Part shown: piece after piece, positions 51,034 to 63,005 of the stretch
How positions within the stretch are numbered: the first letter of the stretch is position 1
Layout: the number at the start of each line of letters is the position of its first letter
Source of the DNA: Rhizoctonia solani
Lineage: Eukaryota; Basidiomycota; Agaricomycetes; Cantharellales; Ceratobasidiaceae
DNA length: 64,000 nucleotides
NCBI RefSeq assembly: GCF_016906535.1
Contig: NC_057372.1
Coordinates: 2,275,501 to 2,339,500, forward strand
Direction: 5' to 3'
Notes under the pieces: generated by a model
The model's database searches: none
Told to the model about the DNA's origin: nothing
What the model saw: only the letters and a program-made list of their open reading frames with translations
Program-made: the position numbers and the translations under genes

Positions 51034-51571
51034 ATGCGCTCTCCTGCGTTTCTACTCACTTATGTGGCAGTTGTTCTTGCTCAGAGCAAGCCGTTCATCA
51101 ATACGCCGTCTGTACCATCTCTTAGTTGCCTAGATCCAACCAAAGCTAATTAATCGGTCAATCAAGTGTCTCGCTCGTTCAATGTCAGCCAGTACAGATT
51201 ACTTGGGAATCATATGGCCAGCCTGTTACCATTAGGTAACTATCCGAGTCAGACCATTTATGTATTGGGATTAACATCAATGATCCAGCGTTCTTCCCGT
51301 CAACGGAGGACAGGTCGGAGAAACTCCCCTGGCAGAATTCAGCCAACTTCAAGGCGCTTTTTACACATGGGTGGTAGGAGTTCATAAAGATACTTTTGTT
51401 GCCTTTCGACTTCAAGACTCAGGGGGTGACACCGCTTATTCTGGTATGATCCTGTCCAATAAAACTTTACAATGTTAATATCGCTAACCCTCGTTGAATC
51501 CTCAAGCTCCTGTTATTGTTCAAGGTAGTCCTGATTCGAGTTGTATACATCAATCAGCTGTTACAAGTTGA
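51034..51571 (+). CDS. Short secreted one-domain protein (Kre9/KNH-like fold), copy B
   Basis: Diverged tandem relative of the gene at 49520, in the same orientation, with TATAAA at 50964-50969 again 70 bases before the ATG. Signal peptide MRSPAFLLTYVAVVLAQ, mature start SKPFINTP. Exons join in the same places and give SLVQCQPVQITWESYGQPVT, SVLPVNGGQVGETPLAEFSQ, LQGAFYTWVVGVHKDTFVAF and RLQDSGGDTAYS, then APVIVQGSPDSSCIHQSAVT and a stop at 51569-51571. Two Cys at the same places as in copy A. The C-terminus is six residues longer. No GPI signal. Role unknown; likely apoplastic or wall-associated. Confidence 0.75.
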
Positions 51572-51967
51572 GGGATTGATACAAGACACGCTCAGATAAA
51601 CTTGTAGTTAATGACCAAATAGGGTATCTGTATACATATATTAAGTATACGCACGTATAAATTACACTGAATCCATATAGGACAAATAAACGTATGAGCA
51701 CTTTTATTGAAGATGTTAAGCTAGCCCTTTCTTGTAATTGGGGCTTGGCTATCGGTTGGAACAAACTTGTTAGCACTGCCTTTTACGTTATTGCGCGGCT
51801 GCGCCGACCACAAGACGGGCTGCGAGTTTACATTACGGAGTCTTGGCAATCCTGTATATTCGAGAGGATATCGAGTCATATAGTCGATCTGCATCTGTGT
51901 AGCCTGACTTGCACATATAAGTAAGCCCCTCTTCGTGTGTGGAACGATATAATGCGCCCCAGCCATA
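51572..51967. other. Gene-free stretch
   Basis: Spacer between secreted protein B and the DUF6593 gene. Short frames only. Confidence 0.4.
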
Positions 51968-52789
51968 ATGACTACGTGAGCGCGTCATTCGCACATATGC
52001 ATATACATACACCTGAACTAATCAGTAGAACACTTGAGATATATTCTATCTAGAACTTCACCTACCAACACAACCCTCAGTAGTCATGAGGGAACAGTCG
52101 TATATGAGGTGAGCCATACGCATACTGCCTCATACATTCCTGTAGGTTCCAATTCGAGCGTGTATTCTCAGGTCTCGACGCCAGACATTTTGGGCCCGTC
52201 TCAAACAACAATTAAGAGAGGGGAGAGTGTGATAGCAACTATTCAGTGGAACCTCGTTAAAGGAAGTACGATCACGATAAATGGCAAGTCAAGTACGATA
52301 GATGAGGTTTTCCCGAGATCTGGAGCTTTATCTACGTGAGTCAATGGTAGAACTAGTATTGAAGACTTAAATTCTCATCGTGGTTACATCAGGTCTCGGA
52401 TTTGGACTACGTCAAACGGGGAACAGTTCAAATGGAAGGACAGCGCAAAACTATATGTGAGTACACCCATGTGTATCACGCGAAAGAACTTAATGAATGA
52501 AAATTTTCAGTGTGTTTCAATGGAGAGTGGTCTAAATCTAGCACATATGATCGAACATATTTTTCGCTGTTTAGAGACAAAAAATCTACACTCGATATTT
52601 CAGCCAATGCTTCTCACCTCACAGATGACCTCATTGGTAAAATCTTTCTTCAATCTGAATTCGAGGTGTATTAACGCAGTAAATTCAGTAACTTGGGTGA
52701 TTGCAGAGAAGAAGGCAAGAAATAGAAGACGTTCGCAGAGCGTCGGTGGTCGCGACACAAGTACTACTCAAGAAGATAACGAGAGATGA
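51968..52789 (+). CDS. DUF6593 protein
   Basis: The DUF6593 pattern is clear: SPTNTTLSSHEGTVVYEVSH, then VIATIQWNLVKGSTITINGK, DEVFPRSGALSTSRIWTTSN, GEQFKWKDSAKLY, TYDRTYFSLFRDKKSTLDI and LTDDLI, ending in a basic tail (KKARNRRRSQS) and a stop at 52787-52789. The probable ATG is at 51968 with a short first exon; it leads into RTLEIYSI and needs a frame correction near 52047, so the start is uncertain. A second phase slip sits at the exon starting near 52511. DUF6593 proteins are abundant in agaricomycetes and their function is unknown. The fold is probably a lipocalin/tubby-like beta barrel (inference from alternating strands). Confidence 0.7.
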
Positions 52790-52905
52790 ATCAATTGCAA
52801 TAAAACTACACAGGCGATTACAATGTAATTACAATACACAAGATAGCCTCGAGCTTATCTATTCCCGCAAATATATTGAGGACGGCTAGGATTTGGGCCG
52901 ACCTA

Positions 52906-54215
52906 TTATTCTTCATATATGCGCATATTTGGTCCTCCCCAACTCTTCATGATGGCATGACCACTAGCAGTTGGCTGAGAAAATGCTATTTGACCACTAT
53001 TTGGGTTAAGAGAGCAGCCCCAGATAGCTGTCTTGGCAGCCGCGTCTAGTAGAGCACGCGCAATTCCCTGCCGACGGTGCGAGGGGACTACAAATAAACG
53101 TGGAATTCCAAGAGTTGCAGGAACGGGGCTAGGGCTATAGAGTATATGAACTGCTTCAAATTAAGAAAAGAGGCTTCCCTGAACTCACTCGCAATAGACA
53201 TTTCCTCCCGAATTGCCGATGTCTACACACACAAGATTGGACTTGGGGGCATTGGAAATTTCAAGCTCATTGTTGTCCACTATCCGCATTGCTTTTGCTA
53301 TAGGGGTAGTAATAACGCAACCTACAATCCGTTCAGATTTGTGTCGTTTTGCTGAAGCTTCGTCCTTGGATTTCGAGCCAAGTGATTTAGGCCCTTTAGT
53401 TGGAACAACCATCACATAGGCTTTGGAGAGTTTGAGGCTAGGATCCGGCAGCGGAGGCGCCGATAAAACTTTGTTTATAGTAGACAGCAGAGTCGTAACC
53501 TGTATTGATTATATCGTCAATGGCCCATGATTTCAGCACGCCAGAGGGTACGCCATACCTTCTGCCCTAATTTGCCCTTGGTAGTATCGCATCGTATTCT
53601 CAAAATCCTTCCAACGACGCCTTCAGCGAGTGCACAGTGTTCTTCAACCAATTCTACATCAGATATCCCTGCACCAAGTGGCTTCTCCAAGGAACGTTCA
53701 TCTCGCGACCATTCCATACCCCGAGCGATCCGTAGACAATAAACCCTATGCAATTCTTCATCTGCATGCGCACCTCGAGTGTACGAAAGATCACAGGATT
53801 TGCATGTTATGAGAATGGATTTAGATGGCAAAAAATGTAGTTGCGTAAGTGTAGGGGCATTGGTGTTTCCGTTAGTCGAGGACTGCTTAAAAGTCAGGCG
53901 TTTCTGAGAATCGCTGCTGAGTTTCAGTCTCTTGGTGGGTTGACTCGCACCAAAAAATGAGTGCAAATTATTCGCAGCTGTGCTCTTTCGTTTCAAAGAT
54001 AATACCGATGCTTTACGACCTGTTGAAAATATGCGTCTGAGTTCTAGAAATAGTGCTGTGGCTGAGTCCTAACCTGTAGATAGCTCCAGGTCCGATCCTT
54101 CCACAGTCGAGGAATCTTCATAATTGGTAATACTTTGGGAGATACCCTTATGATCTGAACATGCCCCACTACGAGAGCTATAAGTTTTGGGAGTGCTAGC
54201 TTGTCTCGATGACAT
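52906..54215 (-). CDS. ECO1: Cohesin acetyltransferase Eco1/Ctf7 (ESCO)
   Basis: Acetylates Smc3 to establish sister-chromatid cohesion in S phase. Start codon at 54213-54215, stop at 52906-52908. A Ser-rich N-terminus, then a PIP-box-like NNLHSFFGAS (PCNA docking). The zinc finger is TCKSCDLSYTRG...LHRVYC, in which the usual last His is a Cys. RGMEWSRD follows. The acetyltransferase core is assembled from short exons: ERIVGCVITTP, LGIPRLFVVPSHRRQGIARA (acetyl-CoA loop) and GQIAFSQPTASGHAIM, ending NMRIYEE. Length is normal for fungal Eco1. A CACGTG lies at 54331, 116 bases upstream. Confidence 0.9.
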
Positions 54216-55291
54216 TTCCGAGGATAATTAAGAGGGTGCGTCGTAAGTCGCGAATGATCAGCCGAGTATTTTGATGGTTACCTTGTAACTCCGGTCATAG
54301 ACAGAAAACACAACAAACACGAGCTATGATCACGTGGGCGCGACAAATCAAAATATCAACTGACGAGTTAAGTTCTCGATCTTATTCTTGCAATTGTTGA
54401 CTCGGTGTGTCGCGATGCTCAATTTTCCTATTTAAAACATTCGCATTTGGCTACCGGTATGACCAAACATCAACCTTCAAGATCTTACACAAGAAACGTT
54501 GAATCCAATATTTACAGGCTAGTATCCCCGAATACAACCATTACTAGCCATGTATATGTATCTTGCTCTATGTTGCTTTGCCTTATGCTTAACTAGACTC
54601 GTGGCAACCTCTAACCTTGTGATCAACATTTGTAATTTACTAAAGCTGACGACAGCGATCGCCCACCACCTAACCTGCGGATGCACGCTTTTTGCGTAGT
54701 GCTGGGCCCATATTGCTAATAAATGCGCATTTATTAGCAATATGGGCCCAGCACTACGCAAAAAGCGTGCATCCGCAGGTTAGGTGGTGGGCGATCGCTG
54801 TCGTCAGCTTTATCATCCGGATCCGCAAATTTGAAATGAGAAATCTGACTTGTCCTCAATAATTAAAATTCTGCCGGCATTTTGGGCACCTTGATTATCA
54901 TGATCAGATACAGTATACATTAAAACTGATGAGTAGAAAGAAAAGGCCGTCCTACCAGTTCCTTTAGGTGAACAGGAATCAGGAGCATCGAGCAAGCGTT
55001 AGCATACATTCATCATGCATTCCTGTTCTTCCGTATTTGGGGCGAGTGGGGTGAGATTAGGTATCCTCCGGGTGAAGTTGCCGGTATTTCTCCACTGCTA
55101 CCCGATTCGTTCGTATTATGGCATTAGGCGCTGGTATGTTTCCACCTAACCCCTCTTGACTCATTCCTCAGGCGCCCTAACGTTACCTTCGGGTCACACA
55201 CGCTCCCCATGTTGTGTATAAAGTAGCGCGCACCCAGGGGGCTGATATACATACTCGCCTCTCGAATTTCTTCGCTTATCAAACAGTAGAG
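54216..55291. other. Intergenic region with palindrome and ATPase promoter
   Basis: Divergent region between Eco1 and AAA ATPase copy 2. Contains the perfect inverted repeat at 54641-54812 and TATAAA at 55217-55222. No coding frame could be supported; the open frame covering the palindrome is a by-product of it. Confidence 0.6.
54641..54812. repeat. Perfect 172 bp palindrome, TA-flanked
   Basis: Left arm 54641-54726 and right arm 54727-54812 are exact reverse complements with no spacer (checked base by base; the centre is ATGCGCAT). Both outer ends are TA followed by AAGCTGACGACAGCGATCG or its complement, and the match ends just outside. Flanks differ. This is the shape of a foldback MITE with the TA target duplication of Tc1/mariner elements. 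It could also be an inverted-duplication artefact of sequencing. Confidence 0.85.
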
Positions 55292-58200
55292 ATGGCTGGC
55301 AGCATGTCGTCAGCTTTGCCGACCAGCGCTCTTTCTCCTCCCACATTACTTAGACTCTACACGCTATGCGTTGTGGTATCTACGGCTTCACTCGCTATAT
55401 GGGGACCCCAGCTTGTGTCCTCTGTCCTTGATCTCACTCGTCCAGGTACCACACCTGAACCGGAGCCCGAATCATCAGAGGAACAACCAGCTGAAGAGAA
55501 GCCAGCGGAAGATAAAGACAAAAAATGGAAACGCAAAACTCAAATTTGGCAAGTAGCATTTCCTAAACGAGCCCTATCGGAACAATAAAATTTTCACATT
55601 GTAGGCGGTATGGTTGGGAGGATGCTGAGCCTCCTGAAGCTCGTGAAAAAGACAAAGGCCTGGTATTTGTCGCTATCAAACGTTATGGTGGCAACAGTGG
55701 TATATTTGGTTTTATATCATTGTATATATACAGGCTTATGTTGTTTGGGTACCAGGCCGGGAAGACCATATATGGATCGAGATCAACAGCCAACCTCTGA
55801 CCGAGCTGCTAAGGTGAATAGATACAACCAGAAATGTTAAGAAGAAATAACATGGCTATGTTTTATAGGTCTGAATTCAAACATCTAGAGGGGCTTCTCG
55901 ACGATGATCCAGGAATGGACGCTCGCGAATTGTATATGTCTCGGGAACGGCTAGCTGAACTTGCGGCAACGGCGCCTCCAGAAGAAGAGACTCAACCTGA
56001 GGGCAACGCAGATGGAGATGAATCAAAGGACTCGGCGGATACTGAGCCTGCCAATAATGCCACGTCAAAAGAGGCTTCTGAAGGAGTAGCTGAATTAACA
56101 GGTCAAACGGAGTCGACAAAAAACAATAATGCCTCAGACGAACCAGCCCTAGCTGGCTTTGAGCTCTCGAAGGCGGACCGCGACCAGGGACTGCGTGATG
56201 TCAAGCTGATTTACGACTTTATTATGGACGAGTTTCAAAAGGTGGACGAAAAGCTCAACAAACTCGCAGTTGAAGGTATGATTTCTTGGAAATTACTTTG
56301 GGCATTTATTCGCCGGGGACAACGTCTTGAAACATCACATTCCACGACCGGGGAGAAACAAGGATTTATCATGACAAGCTGGGACTACGATACTGATCGT
56401 GATGGAAAGCCGTGAGTTTCAAATAGGTGATTGGGTCATGGGATAGTACTGATAGCCTTACTATAGTGTCTTTGTTATTAATGGGAGATGGTTGGAATGG
56501 ACTGGATATCGGTATACAGAACAAGAGATTACACGAAGGATCCCAGAATTTGCGGTAAATTGCTTTTAAATAGCCATGCAGATCTTTGTAGTGGGTTAAT
56601 TAGGCTTTTGATAGGGTCTGAAAAAAGCGGCGGACCTGCGAGTTCGGCATCTGTCCAAGGAGAGCTTCGAGGAACTAATCTGTACGTTGACTTTCATCGT
56701 CATTAATCGTATTCAATAATGTAATCTGTCCAGCTCGAGGAAGAACGTATGCCAAGGTACGCATATACTGTTATCGATGGCTCGGATCGATTATACTTAA
56801 ACTTATCTTAGTATGCAGGAATTCACCACCTCAACTATACTTCAAACATTATCTTAGATGACAAAAAACTACGTGCAGAAGGTCGTTTGATGGTCGATGT
56901 AGCTTCGTACCGCCGGATGAACCCCAACTATGACCGATGGGAGTAGTACGTCGATGACTTCGTCATATATGAGATGGTCTAATTTATATACCATAGTGAC
57001 GACCCCCGGCACTTTTCATCTCGACGGGCGCGAGATAATATGGCCTCCTCGCGCGTTACCCTAGCTGATGATGATGAGGATCTTATTATTCTCCCGCCGA
57101 CTCTATACGGCTATTCCTTCATTGCCAAGGTGTGGGGTGAAATTCTGGTTGAACACCTGAGCCCAGTACCATTCCAGCCACAAATATTCGACCATCTGGT
57201 ATTGCGCAACGATTACAAGAACATGATTCGTAGTCTTGTCGACGCGCACGCGGGCAAAGGAGAGTCTGCGTTGCTCACTGATGTGGTCACCGGTAAAGGA
57301 GGCGGACTGGTTATCGTTCTTCACGGGAAACCTGGTAAGTGATGATGGCGTCTCAAACAGCGCATTTAAGATATAGTTCAATGTGCTTGAAACAGGTATT
57401 GGGAAAACATTAACAGCGGAGGCTATATCCGAGCACTTGGAGGTGAGTGAAGGTTTCATAGCTCGGATAGTCCTGGAATCTCACGTGGAGCTGTTAGCGA
57501 CCGCTTTATATTGTGTCTTCCGGTGAACTTGGTGTTAATGCGTCATACCTTGAAACATCCCTTAAAGATACCCTTGAGGTAAGTTTCTATTAGGTTACAT
57601 ATATACATCAGCTTAACATTCGACCGCCTTAAGGTTGCAACTATTTGGAAAGCCGTGACATTGATCGACGAGGTAAAGTCTAAATCTTATAAGGGTAGAG
57701 ATTTTCTCGATTAATAGTACCTACACCACACGCAGGCCGATGTTTTCCTCGAAGCTCGATCTAGTCACGAACTTGAACGTAATGCTTTGGTTAGCGTATT
57801 CCTCCGTGTCCTTGAATACCACTCTGGCGGTAAGTTTAAGACGCTCGAGGCCAACCACCTTTACTCAGGAAGATATCAATGTAGTGCTTATTTTGACTAC
57901 AAATCGTATCCGGGCTTTTGATGAGGCTTTCCTATCGTAAGTACAGTATAAATGCATCGTTTTCTCATCTTATAAGTCCACCAGGCGGTTCTCTATTGCT
58001 CTTCGTTATCCTGAGCTTGACCAGAATTCACGCAAAGTACTTTGGGCCAAGGTAAGTTCTATCTAACGGGACTAATATTTATTTTACTCATATATTTCTT
58101 GTAGTTCTTATCAATGGCTGGTGCTTCGGTCGAGGGCCACAAGTCTAAGGCCATCACCAATGGCGGAGGTATCGAAACACCCCATAATTTCTCTATCGTA

Positions 58201-58461
58201 GATATCGAAAAACTCTCGACGTGGAACTTGAACGGTCGCGTGATCAAACAGTCTGCGCGAACCGCTCAAGCTTTGGCAGTCTCCGCTGGCGAATCGCTAG
58301 GGATGTCGCATGTGAGTTCTTAGTCGGCTCGAGTGATTTGGAATAGGAGTCACTAATCCTCGAGTTAGGTGGAGACGGTACTCAAAGTTTCAGATCAATT
58401 TGCGGAAGATTGGAAGGAGCTTACGATTGTGGATACCAACCCAAGGTCTGGATCCTCATAA
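55292..58461 (+). CDS. Membrane-anchored AAA ATPase, copy 2 (intact)
   Basis: ATG at 55292. One N-terminal TM (LYTLCVVVSTASLAIWG), an acidic Glu/Pro linker and a KKWKRK basic patch precede the DUF7025-like domain (EFKHLEGLLDDDPGMDAREL, ISWKLLWAFI, RWLEWTGYRYTEQEI, GRLMVDVASYRRMNP). AAA module: LVDAHAGKGESALLTDVVTG, Walker A GKPGIGKT, Walker B VTLIDEADVFLEAR, sensor 1 LILTTNRIRAFDEAFLS, RFSIALRYPEL and lid STWNLNGRVIKQSARTAQAL. The stop is at 58459-58461. Its first intron (55549-55604) has a GC donor where copy 1 has GT. A 61-nt intron (57335-57395) splits Walker A and is absent from copy 1. One intron near 55710 is uncertain. Such ATPases are common in fungi, with no known substrate. Confidence 0.88.
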
Positions 58462-58752
58462 GCCGGAGCATATGCCCGATATTGGGCGTTTTCGTGTCTT
58501 CCTGTTACTTCCAGTATACATTGTTGTAATATATCACACTGGGAGTTGTCTTATTGAATTGTTCTAAGCTGAAGTTTGGTTAATGATATTGGTTGAATTT
58601 ACGCGCGAAACGAAGACGCAGATCACAATACTCAAGCGTGTAATTTGTTGATCCCTAAATTCAGCTATTGTAATTTAAAAATCCGAATAATAAGTCAACG
58701 GAAGGCTATTTAATTTATTCGCCGCCTCCGACTATCACTGCAAGATAAAAAT

Positions 58753-60377
58753 TTACCACCCCCTTACAGCCATGCGTCCACCTTTGAGATCTTTGTCACT
58801 ATCATCAATATGTTAGCCAGCTATTGTGATCCAATACAAGAAAGGCATTGGAGGTAACTGTATGCGCCCCTTATCAGGGGCACGTTCTTCGAAAATATGA
58901 GAACATGCCAAGCAAATCCCTGACTGGTATCACACAATATGACCAAGTACTCACATAGTCAAGCCGACCATGGCCTCTCCAAGGTTCTCCGAGACCTCTG
59001 CCAAAACTTTCGGGTTGTTGTAGTGTGTAACGGCCTGAACAATTGCACGAGCACGTTTAGATGGGTCTCCGGACTATAGGGGTCGTTTGATTAGAATAGA
59101 TGATCGTTGAGTGCTATTAGCCGAACTTACCAAGAAGATCCCAGATCCGACAAAGACTATATGCGACATTAGTCAAACTTTGCGGCCATGGGAATGCGGT
59201 ACTTGCCTCCATCGCACCCAAGCTGCATCATCATCGCAGCGTCAGCAGGGGTAGCGACACCTCCGGCTGCGAAGCTAACAACCGGTAGACGCTTCAGGCG
59301 AGCAGTCTCCTTGAGAAGATGGAAGGGTGCCTGGATCCTGGTCACAAATGATTAAAGGTCCAGATCATCATCCAGAGACAATAAAAGTACATACTCCTTA
59401 GCGTAAGAATAGAGTTCTTCGTCAGTCATACCAGCAGCCTTGCGAATTTCGGCATTGACTGCGCGTGCGTGACGGACGGCCTCGACAACATTTCCGGTTC
59501 CGGCTTCGCCCTTGGTGCGGATCATTGCTGCACCCTCGGAGATGCGTCGGAGCGCCTCGCCTATAGAGTAAAATAATGAAAGCAATATGGGAATAACACG
59601 AGCAAAAGGCAAGAGAGATGAGTCAACCACACCGCGCATATATCAATGTGAAATTAACTAACCGAGCGATGTAGCTCCACAGACGAAGGGAATCCTGAAC
59701 GAATGCTTGTTAATGTGGTGTTGTTCGTCAGCAGGGGTCAGGACCTCAGACTCGTCGATGTAGTCGATCCCGATCGCCTGAAGGATCTACGGAACCACGT
59801 GGAGCAGATGTAAGTCGCGCGGCCGGAACCCAGAACAAAAGAGTCACACGTACCTGAGCCTCGACAAAGTGGCCAATACGAACCTTGGCCATCACCGGAA
59901 TAGTCACGGCGTCCATGATCTCTTTGATCATTTTGGGATCGCTCTATTATACGGTAAATCGCCATCTCTGTACATAAAATTTAACCAGTCAAATCCGTAC
60001 CATACGTGCGACTCCCCCTTCCCTACGGATATCAGCTGGAACACGCTCCAAAGCCATTACAGCGCAAGCACCGGCCTCTTCAGCGATGCGTGCCTGCTCC
60101 GCATTGACGACATCCATAATCACACCTCCCTGGTCGAAATGAGCCTGAATCCTTGGAGTTTCAAAGTGTTAAATTTTACCTTGAGCATTTGAGCCAGACC
60201 AGACTTGACCTGGAAAGTGCCTACGCTGCTGCCCCCATCCGTGTTCTGAGCGGAGCGTGGTATAGGAGCACCGGTAGCGCCCCCTGTAGCCGCTGGGGCC
60301 GTTGTCGTGGGTGCAGCAGTCGCCCCTGAGGCTGGGATTCCATTGGTAGTAGGCAGAGATGGCGCAGGAGCAGACAT
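58753..60377 (-). CDS. SNZ1: Pyridoxal 5'-phosphate synthase PdxS (SNZ/PDX1)
   Basis: Makes PLP from ribose 5-phosphate, glyceraldehyde 3-phosphate and ammonia supplied by the Pdx2/SNO glutaminase. Start codon 60375-60377. An Ala/Pro/Thr-rich N-terminal arm precedes VKSGLAQML; then [20 protein letters not shown] (catalytic Asp), [40 protein letters not shown] with the Schiff-base Lys of [51 protein letters not shown] and [20 protein letters not shown] with the second catalytic Lys. Then [20 protein letters not shown] and [20 protein letters not shown], ending [11 protein letters not shown] at 58753. Strong conservation; seven or so short introns. The glutaminase partner is not in this window. 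Confidence 0.96.
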
Positions 60378-60610
60378 GATAGTGAAGAGAGATCGAGTCA
60401 AAGTCGTAGTTGGGAATCGAATGCGCTCGAATTCAAATTTAAATTGGTTCGGCGCGATCTTCAGTCATCAGATCGAGTGTGGGAATTTGATAAAAAGTTG
60501 CATCCCGATTACAAAACAGATTACAATCAAACAAAGCGAATGTCCATGACACAAAATAGATATAGATAGATCCAAAAAACTCTAGCGAGATCACACGATA
60601 CATGTAGATA

Positions 60611-63005
60611 CTATCGCTCTACGCCAAATCCTGACCTCCCTGCGAATGGGCCTGTAGGTAATGGACTTCCCTCACCCCTTGCCGATCCAACATCGCCCGG
60701 GAAGCCAACAGCCGTGGGTGAACTTCCCTCAGAGAACCCGCCAGAGTCTCGCTGGATGGGCCCTCCTAGCGCTCCAACTGCCGCTTGATGTTGCCTCCCA
60801 AAGCCCATATCTGCGGCCGTATTTCCAAAGCTGGGACCCCGCCGTATTGCAGGGCTAACGGTCGGTCGATTCGGAATAGGGCTAGTAGTGGCAGCAGCTA
60901 TACGTGAGACAATCGGCGCTCGTCCCTGGGTGATCGCTGGACTGGTCGGGCTATTTCCGGGGCTCCCTCGGGCCGTGCCTATACCAGCCATGTTGGCCGG
61001 GCGTTCGCCAAATACACGGCTGAACGCCGTCGGTCGCCGGTTTGCACCAAACGGATCCGAGTCGAGAGGTGGACTAGGTTGGGCCGCGCCGCCCTGGGCA
61101 CTGTACCCGCGATCGGGCAATTGGTACTCTTCTTTGGGTTTCTCAGGAACAGGGCTAAATCCGCCTACAAAAGGAGCTGGGTGGTCGCCAGGCCGGTCAA
61201 CTGAAGAGGGATATATTGATATAGAGGTATCGTCGACCGTGCTGACAGCATGCACCTCCTCTTCAGGATGGTCGGCATATGGGACTCTGGTGAGCATCCT
61301 GCCATTATCGTTACCATTCCGGAGTCCGTGAGGATAGGAAGGATATGTTCGCGAATTGCCGTTGCGATAAAGTTGAGACTGTCCATCGGCATCCGTGCTG
61401 GTTTGGTATCCTTGTCCCTCGGCACTGAAGTCTAAATTAAGTTCCAAGATCAAAAAGTTATATCAAGACGATTCAATGAGTCGAGGCTCACCTTCACGGA
61501 AAGCACCCTCGCGGGCCCTCGCAGCAGCAATATCGGCGGCAAGCATCTGTGCTGCGGCCCCCTGCGGCCCGTCCCTCATGGTGAACCGGTTTGTGTTCAA
61601 GTTGCTGACACTCTCCCCACTCCCAGTCTGTAGCCCACGTCCCCCAGCGCCAACTCCAGCGACGCCAGGGTTTGGCACAGGCGTATAGTGCGATTGCGGC
61701 TCGGGGAGGCCTCCAAAGCCACTTCCAGGGTTCGCATAGCCAGGGGTGGGAGCCGGCATCACGTACTCGGGCTTGCCTTGTCGGTGTTCATCCGATAATA
61801 CATCTGGCAGAGCGCTCTCGGTCTTGATCGGCCTTGGTTTCTCGAACTGGTCCTCTGTTGGACTAAAAAGTCCAGCGAGACCGTACCGACTCGCGGGAGC
61901 CTTTTGAAGGGTTTGTCCGGCAGGTGTTGGTTTGCCAATGATAAATGTACTGTCTGGTCGGTTAACGCCTTCGTTTTCTTCCCATTTTCGTTGTCGGCGG
62001 CGAAGGTAGCAGAAGAAAATGGTGGTTAAGAGGAGGATAAACCCAATGGCACCCAAGACGGCACCGACGATAATGGTAACATTATTAGATGTCTGGTTTT
62101 CCGGGGTAGGAGCAGGAGTAGAAGTAGGTGTTGATGTGCTTGAAGGGGCTGCGGTTGAGGAGACACCTAAACCAATGGGTTCGTCTTAGGTTCAGCTCAG
62201 ACTCATGTAGTATCAAAACTTGCCGATATTAATCGCTTGCTGAAGATCAAAATAGTCCGATTGAAAAACCTTTACGTATGCCCAAGCCGGAATTGTAGAA
62301 TTGTACAAAGTCGAACGATTCCATCTGCCACGGATGCAAAGTGTCAGAACTCATGGTCCCCTAGACGACTAATCGTTGCTAGAACTTACACGCCATCTTG
62401 GATGGAGGCTGGATCTGGGCAAAATGCGCTCCATGTCTTCCAATTGACCCAATTACGAGTAACCCTGGAACTTAGCTGGTGCTGACATGCAGCGCATCCA
62501 GCAACGAGGTTGTACATGACTGTTGTACATATACACGGCGTGGCAGCTTGTACATTTTGTGGTCCAGTGTAAGATTCCCCTCCAGTAAGCGCGACAATTG
62601 GATCAACTGAAAACGGAAAACGAAGAAATGTATGAGAAAACTGCCGAGTACAAGGAAGACTACAACGTACTGGTCGTGCACATCTGTTGTAGGTCCATAG
62701 CGAGCGCGCATGGATCCGAACCCTGTGCATTTCGAAGACGGCGCCAGAGAGGATCGGCCGAGCATGTCGCAAGTGGGCGTTCAGAAGGCGGCTAGGTTTT
62801 CGGTCCCAATATTCATCAATCCAATGCAATTCAGCAGAATAAGTTATATCTATTTATTAGTTTGTGTGAGACCAAAAAACGGGCATAAACTCACAGTGAT
62901 AGGAGCGGTGGCAGTAGGAGTAGAAGTTGCCGTAATTCCCAAAGCCTGGGTCTGGGTCTGAGCCAGCACACGAGCGGCCAGACCTAGGAGGATGAATAGC
63001 TTCAT
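60611..63005 (-). CDS. Mucin-like single-pass membrane protein
   Basis: ATG at 63003-63005; signal peptide MKLFILLGLAARVLAQ. The ectodomain is a small conserved Cys module: VDPIVALTGGESYTGPQNVQ, ATPCICTTVMYNLVAGCAAC, NWKTWSAFCPDP, IPAWAYVKVFQSDYFDLQQA. Then comes a Ser/Thr/Pro stalk (SSTSTPTSTPAPTP), a TM helix (IIVGAVLGAIGFILLLTTIF) with RRRQRKW stop-transfer, and a long Pro/Gly/Ser-rich cytosolic tail to 60611. This architecture recurs in basidiomycetes, where the function is unknown; a wall sensor role is a guess based on the stalk-TM-tail layout. The tail is intact over about 280 codons in its last exon. Confidence 0.8.

Noticed and set aside
54519..54761. Open frame across the palindrome, minus strand
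   Set aside because: It exists only because it reads through one arm of the inverted repeat; no family pattern or splice logic.
55292..60377. AAA ATPase copy 2 and PdxS as a functional pair
   Set aside because: Convergent neighbours with no shared pathway; copy 1 has no PdxS beside it.
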